Assembly: GCF_003024675.1 (NCBI RefSeq)
Contig: NZ_PYLP01000001.1
Coordinates: 62,001-126,000 of the forward strand
Reading direction: 5' to 3'
From: Faecalibacillus faecis
Lineage (GTDB): Bacteria > Bacillota_I > Bacilli_A > Erysipelotrichales > Coprobacillaceae
Length of the DNA: 64,000 bases
Shown here: piece by piece, positions 60,477-64,000 of the stretch
Numbering within the stretch: the first letter of the stretch is position 1
Layout of the letters: each line of letters starts with the position of its first letter
Notes under the pieces: model-generated
Told to the model about the DNA's origin: nothing
What the model saw: the letters and a program-made list of their open reading frames with translations, nothing else
Database searches by the model: none
Program-made: the position numbers and the translations under genes

Positions 60477-61876
60477 GATTCATTTTCCTTTCTTTGACTG
60501 AGTATTATATTTCCCTGCTTGTTTACACACCACATTATGCGTCTTCTTAAGCGCTCAAAGTTTTTATATCCGTTCGCATTTCTTTTGATGGTCTTAATCG
60601 TTCGGTTTATATTTTCTATGCGCCCGTTATTGATAGTTGATTCACCGATGATCGTAAAAGAATAAATGATTTCATTTTTCCAACGGGAAAGAGTACCTGC
60701 GAAGTTCTTCATTTCATCACGGTCATTTTCTTTAAAATCCTTTATTAAATTTTCAAGGTTCTCTTTTGCGGTTTCGACTGTACTGTTTTTAAAGAACATA
60801 TCGAGATCATATTTTAGATTGCATATTTCTTCAAAACCATTATCACATGAACAGATATGTTCATGGATATCATAAAAATTCATATATCGGTTGAATACCC
60901 TGTTGAACTTCTTATCGTTGTTTGGATTTAAAATATCAGAATCAGTTTTATAGAAAAGCCAGCTGAATTTTTTAAAGGCGTAATAGTTGATACATGCTTC
61001 TCTATAGATTGCTTCTTCATCAGGTTTCAGTTTTCTTTTTGTTTTTTCTTTCTGATAGGCATTTTTAGTAAGTGCATATTTTTTCATTGTTTCACATCTG
61101 ATTGAATTAAATTTTTTTGAAAACTCCATAAGGAGGTGGAATCTGTCAATTGTCCTGATAGTATCGGGTAAGAATATTTTTGATATGTCGTGGTAGGATA
61201 CCCACATATCGGATGACATATATTCAACATTTTTTCTTTCATCAAGAGGAACGCTATGAAAATAGGCCGATAACACATTTTTATGTCTTGATGGCAGGAC
61301 ATCGATGATCATCTTTGTTTCAAAATCAAAAAGTATGCAGAGATATTTGTTTCTGTCATCGGTTGGAACATATACTTCATCTATTGAAAGTACAGATGGC
61401 ATGGGAAGCCTTGGTGTACTGATATATCTGTCAAATATGTTGATGACTGTATTGGTGGATATATGATATCTTTCACCAACACTTTTAAATGTTTCAAATG
61501 GCTTTTTAAGATCCTGCAGAACACTATAAACGGTAGCTGACGAGATCCTTTCCGTTCCAAAAGTAAAAGGATTGGATTCATAAAAAGTCTTGTTGCATGC
61601 AGGACATCTGTAACGTCGGGCATGATAATCAATGAAACAAGAGGAAGTGGAAACAACAGAATGTTTTATTTTCTTATCTATGTAATTGACAACTTTAGTT
61701 GTTCTGGTCTGGCAAACAGGGCAACGCTGTTCTCTGTTTATAAGTTTCAAGATAATATGGACACCATCTTTTCTATGGAAGATATCGTAATGTTCAATGA
61801 TGTTACTATCAATACCAAATATTTTTAATACATCACTGTTGTGATCAGTGGACATAGTATTGGTATCAGGTTTCAT
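60473..61876 (-). CDS. ISL3-family transposase
   Basis: 467 aa from ATG 61876, with GGTGAT 5 nt upstream; a GTG at 61885 is in frame. N-terminal zinc fingers CPVCQTRTT and YRCPACNKTFYE (about 50-110) precede the HTH and a DDE transposase domain (about 160-430; SIDEVYVPTDDRNKYLCIL, MSSDMWVSYHDI, and a late ENLENLIKD/ GRIENINRTIK segment with the catalytic Glu in the last). Full length and no frameshift, so probably active. Confidence 0.92.
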   Translation of the reverse strand: MKPDTNTMSTDHNSDVLKIFGIDSNIIEHYDIFHRKDGVHIILKLINREQRCPVCQTRTTKVVNYIDKKIKHSVVSTSSCFIDYHARRYRCPACNKTFYESNPFTFGTERISSATVYSVLQDLKKPFETFKSVGERYHISTNTVINIFDRYISTPRLPMPSVLSIDEVYVPTDDRNKYLCILFDFETKMIIDVLPSRHKNVLSAYFHSVPLDERKNVEYMSSDMWVSYHDISKIFLPDTIRTIDRFHLLMEFSKKFNSIRCETMKKYALTKNAYQKEKTKRKLKPDEEAIYREACINYYAFKKFSWLFYKTDSDILNPNNDKKFNRVFNRYMNFYDIHEHICSCDNGFEEICNLKYDLDMFFKNSTVETAKENLENLIKDFKENDRDEMKNFAGTLSRWKNEIIYSFTIIGESTINNGRIENINRTIKTIKRNANGYKNFERLRRRIMWCVNKQGNIILSQRKENES

Positions 61877-61985
61877 AGAAATCACCAGCGCTATATAAAA
61901 ATTTGTTCAAATTCATTTCAAAATCATCTCCTTCTGTTTATCTTTACTTAAATGATAATGAAAAGAACAGAAAAAAAGATAAAAG

Positions 61986-62438
61986 TTATGTTGGAAGAAA
62001 AATAAGCATATGATTTCTTCGGTTTATTTGACAGTATGAACGGTAATTTTGTTCAACGTTATAATATTTGTTGATCAGAAAAGATCTGTGAAAGTTATCC
62101 ACAGGGAAATCAGGATCATCAAGACAGTCGATGATTTGAGAGAATGTAAAAGTAGAAAAAGGAATCATATCTTCAATAAGCAGAGCATGAGTTTTACCGC
62201 ATGAAGTACAGATAATACGCTGAATGGAAACTTTGATTTTTCTTCCAAGAAAATCATAGAAGCGAGAATAGGAAGAATGCATATGCCAGTTATGACTGCC
62301 ACAGGTGCATTCAATAGAAGATAAAGAAAATGAAGAAATGAGATCAGAATATAGTTTTCTGAATTTTATAAGAGCATCAAAATCATTTTTAGCTTTGGAA
62401 GTATTGAGTTTTATAGAGTAATCAGTTATTATAATCAT
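61986..62438 (-). CDS. DUF6431-like zinc-binding protein of the ISL3 element
   Basis: 150 aa. The pattern CTCGSHNWHMHSSYSRFYDF...ISIQRIICTSCGKTHALLIEDMIPFS matches DUF6431 (zinc-ribbon CxCG..H and CxSCGxTHALL), as found with some Firmicute insertion sequences. No clear SD. It lies upstream of the transposase with a 109-bp gap. Role unknown; it may bind DNA in transposition. My family recall is moderate. Confidence 0.6.
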   Translation of the reverse strand: MIIITDYSIKLNTSKAKNDFDALIKFRKLYSDLISSFSLSSIECTCGSHNWHMHSSYSRFYDFLGRKIKVSIQRIICTSCGKTHALLIEDMIPFSTFTFSQIIDCLDDPDFPVDNFHRSFLINKYYNVEQNYRSYCQINRRNHMLIFLPT

Positions 62439-62621
62439 GTCTTTTGACAGAGGATGATAAGTGACGTTTGGCGATGTTGGGTATCATCCTTTTTACTTTC
62501 TATATATTTAAATAATTATGACATGATATCAAAGTAATATAAAGCAAAAAAGCAGACCTCATGAAACAGAAGAGGTCTGTTTTTACTACATATATTAAAA
62601 CCACAAGATTTTGAAAAGCAG
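62439..62621. other. Right-hand non-coding part of the ISL3 element
   Basis: It holds an inverted repeat AGGATGATA/TATCATCCT (62451-62459 and 62482-62490) in the leader of the DUF6431-like gene, an inner ACATGATATC (62521-62530), and the hairpin at 62548-62584. No further gene is seen. Confidence 0.6.
62548..62584. terminator. Hairpin at the right end of the ISL3 element
   Basis: AAAAGCAGACCTC and GAGGTCTG-T-TTTT pair over 11 nt (one G-U), with A and T runs on either side, so it can end transcription in both directions. Together with the left-end hairpin it insulates the element. Confidence 0.7.
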
Positions 62622-62650
62622 TTTCAAATATCATGGCTTGAAATAAAACC
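62622..62650 (-). repeat. Right terminal inverted repeat
   Basis: On the minus strand it begins GGTTTTATTTCAAGCC, then ATGATATTT and GAAA (62622-62625 region), matching the left end with gaps. Confidence 0.8.
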
Positions 62651-62658
62651 AAAGGGCG
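62651..62658. repeat. Right 8-bp target site duplication
   Basis: AAAGGGCG, identical to 60188-60195; it also forms the left arm of the terminator kept on the argH side. Confidence 0.9.
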
Positions 62659-62668
62659 AAAGCCCTTT
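62651..62668. terminator. Terminator at the 3' end of argH, rebuilt by the target duplication
   Basis: AAAGGGC-gaaa-GCCCTTT hairpin just after the argH stop. On the argH strand the original T5 run after the stem now reads TTTGG because the element joins here. Confidence 0.75.
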
Positions 62669-64000
62669 TTAAAATTGTTTTAAATATTCTTCATTTAAAG
62701 CGATGACTTTTTTCATCATTTCTTGACCACAGGCACCAATCGTATTTCTTTTATTGACACAAGTATTGACATCAATTGCTTGATAAACATCATCTTCAAA
62801 AACATCAGAAATATTTTTGAATTCTTCTAGAGAAAGTTCATCAAGATCTTTGTTTTGACTAATGGCATATAAGACAAGTTGTCCAATAATACCATGAGCA
62901 TCTCTAAATGGAACACCTTTGTTTACTAGATAGTCAGCAGCATCGGTTGCATTTGTAAAGCCACCAGTTGCTGATTTTTTCATTTTATCTTTATTAAATG
63001 TTGTTGATTTTAACATATCACTTAATAATTGAAGACATCCCTTAGTAGTATTTAATGCATCAAAATACATTTCTTTATCTTCTTGCATATCTTTATTATA
63101 AGCAAGAGGAAGACCTTTCATAGTTGTTAAAAATCCCATAAGGGCACCATAAACACGTCCTGTTTTTCCCCTGATCAATTCGCAAATATCAGGGTTTTTC
63201 TTTTGTGGCATGATTGAAGAACCAGTTGAGAAAGTATCATCTAAATCAATAAATTGATATTCATTCGTATTCCAAATAATCATTTCTTCAGATAAACGTG
63301 ACATATGCATCATCATCGTAGACATTGCACTTAAAAGTTCAATTAAATAATCACGATCAGAAACACCATCAATACTATTTAAACAAGGTCCTTTAAAACC
63401 TAAAATGTCAGCACTGTATTCTCTATCTAATGGATAAGTTGTTCCAGCAAGAGCACCAGAACCTAATGGGCAATAGTCCATTCTTTCATAAATATCATGT
63501 AAACGTGATTGATCGCGTTTAAACATTTCAAAATAAGCGCCCATATGATGCGCTAAGGTAATTGGTTGTGCTTTTTGTAGATGAGTAAAACCAGGCATGA
63601 TGGTATCGACATGTTCTTTCATGATTTCATGAATAGTTTTTAGTAAATCAATAAGTAAAGTATTTAACATTTCGATTTGATCTTTTGTATAAAGTCTCAT
63701 ATCTAAAGCGACTTGGTCATTTCTACTTCTACCTGTATGTAATTTTTTACCGGTATCACCAATACGATCGATTAATGTGGATTCTACAAAGCTATGAATA
63801 TCTTCAAAGCTTTCATCAATTTCTAATGTTTCATTTTCAACTTCATTTAAAATTTCTTTTAAAGTTTTTTCAATTAATTGACCTTCTTCTTGAGTTAAGA
63901 TTTCTTGTTTTGTCAACATTTTTACATGACCAATACTTCCTTTGATATCTTGACCGGCAAAAGTTTTATCAAATTTAATAGAAGCATTAAAATCATAAAC
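62669..64000 (-). CDS. argH: Argininosuccinate lyase (5' end beyond window)
   Basis: The frame stays open to the right edge (VYDFNASIKFDKTF...), so about 443 residues are visible and only the start is lost; ArgH is usually about 460 aa. Motifs include HTGRSRNDQVALDMRLY, THLQKAQPITLAHH with the catalytic His, and SIMPQKKNPDICELIRGK, the fumarase-superfamily signature (serine in GSSIMPQKKNP). It splits argininosuccinate into arginine and fumarate, the last step of arginine synthesis. Its terminator was altered by the ISL3 insertion at 62650. Confidence 0.95.
   Translation of the reverse strand, partial: VYDFNASIKFDKTFAGQDIKGSIGHVKMLTKQEILTQEEGQLIEKTLKEILNEVENETLEIDESFEDIHSFVESTLIDRIGDTGKKLHTGRSRNDQVALDMRLYTKDQIEMLNTLLIDLLKTIHEIMKEHVDTIMPGFTHLQKAQPITLAHHMGAYFEMFKRDQSRLHDIYERMDYCPLGSGALAGTTYPLDREYSADILGFKGPCLNSIDGVSDRDYLIELLSAMSTMMMHMSRLSEEMIIWNTNEYQFIDLDDTFSTGSSIMPQKKNPDICELIRGKTGRVYGALMGFLTTMKGLPLAYNKDMQEDKEMYFDALNTTKGCLQLLSDMLKSTTFNKDKMKKSATGGFTNATDAADYLVNKGVPFRDAHGIIGQLVLYAISQNKDLDELSLEEFKNISDVFEDDVYQAIDVNTCVNKRNTIGACGQEMMKKVIALNEEYLKQF

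Larger units (their letters stand above)
60196..62650. mobile_element. Complete ISL3-family insertion sequence
   Basis: A 2455-bp element bounded by AAAGGGCG direct repeats, with imperfect terminal inverted repeats that begin GG, share TTTAT and CATGATATTT followed by GAAA (left 60196-60226, right 62622-62650). It carries three minus-strand genes: a DUF6431-like zinc-binding protein (61986-62438), the transposase (60473-61876) and a small coiled-coil ORF (60288-60476). Both ends also hold strong hairpins (60240-60283 and 62548-62584). Codon use in the element is less AT-biased than in its neighbours. Removing the element and one repeat copy restores AAAAAGGGC-gaaa-GCCCTTTTT, a bidirectional terminator. 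Confidence 0.92.

Noticed and set aside
62521-62530. ACATGATATC as an alternative right end of the ISL3 element
   Set aside because: The sequence is palindromic by itself and lacks the flanking AAAGGGCG; the exact 8-bp duplication supports 62650 as the end.
1-64000. tRNA, rRNA, CRISPR or classical riboswitch/T-box elements
   Set aside because: No TPsiC-like GTTCRA arms, no direct-repeat arrays and no long structured leaders were found by eye; a covariance-model search would be needed to exclude weak cases.

Overview
This is an AT-rich chromosomal window, densely packed with genes on both strands. Many genes overlap at ATGA or TAATG junctions, Shine-Dalgarno sites are strong (GGAGG-like), and intrinsic terminators often serve convergent genes. 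Gene content points to a low-GC gut Firmicute, most likely of the Erysipelotrichia (Coprobacillaceae-like) type: archaeal-type ProS with a C-terminal zinc region, AddA with a RexB-type AddB, SbcCD, DUF1846, a YlbJ-like protein, TIGR01906 and Rpn-family proteins, four MurR/RpiR regulators and many Cof-type HAD phosphatases. Genus is not claimed. No rRNA, tRNA or CRISPR array was seen. Both edges cut genes: a HAD phosphatase at the left and argH at the right.

Layout. 1-3.1 kb: HAD phosphatase tail, two tandem RpiR/SIS paralogues and a Nudix hydrolase. 2.7-5.8 kb (minus): flavodoxin, PII-like protein, ROK kinase and a Rieske-containing FAD oxidoreductase. 5.9-13.0 kb: LOG-family protein, then a sugar-metabolism block of three Cof phosphatases, an RpiR regulator, a GlcG/HbpS-like protein and three consecutive Gfo/Idh/MocA dehydrogenases. 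13.1-17.5 kb: an unexplained block, a fused MacB-like ABC exporter, and an AgrC/AgrA-like pair whose kinase looks degenerate. 17.5-26 kb: an orphan 27-bp palindrome, GNAT, sbcDC, proS and a MarR-MATE operon. 26-31.8 kb: Rpn nuclease, lipoprotein cyclophilin, PLP-type kinase, radical SAM protein, tyrosine phosphatase, a sigma-like small protein behind an SD-masking hairpin, TspO, exonuclease III and a 35-aa membrane peptide. 31.8-41.3 kb (minus): glycerate kinase, addA, addB and nadE. 41.4-49.4 kb: ZIP transporter, XRE regulator, second MarR-MATE-GNAT operon, Tim44-like protein, a DUF4375 protein split from its membrane leader by a (GT)5 tract, decayed genes and an FNT channel. 49.4-60.2 kb: YdjC, RdgB, TrmL, membrane Mrr-like nuclease, GT51 transglycosylase, Fur-family regulator, YlbJ, HflX, DUF1846, argF, phosphatase and RpiR. 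60.2-62.65 kb: a complete ISL3-family insertion. 62.67 kb to the end: argH.

The best-supported novel observation is the ISL3 element. An exact 8-bp target duplication (AAAGGGCG) fixes its ends at 60196 and 62650, and removing it restores a bidirectional terminator hairpin between the rpiR gene and argH. Other points of interest are a 14-bp hairpin that buries a ribosome binding site next to its start codon, the (GT)5 frameshift, the AgrC-like pseudokinase, and palindromic operators at several regulator genes.
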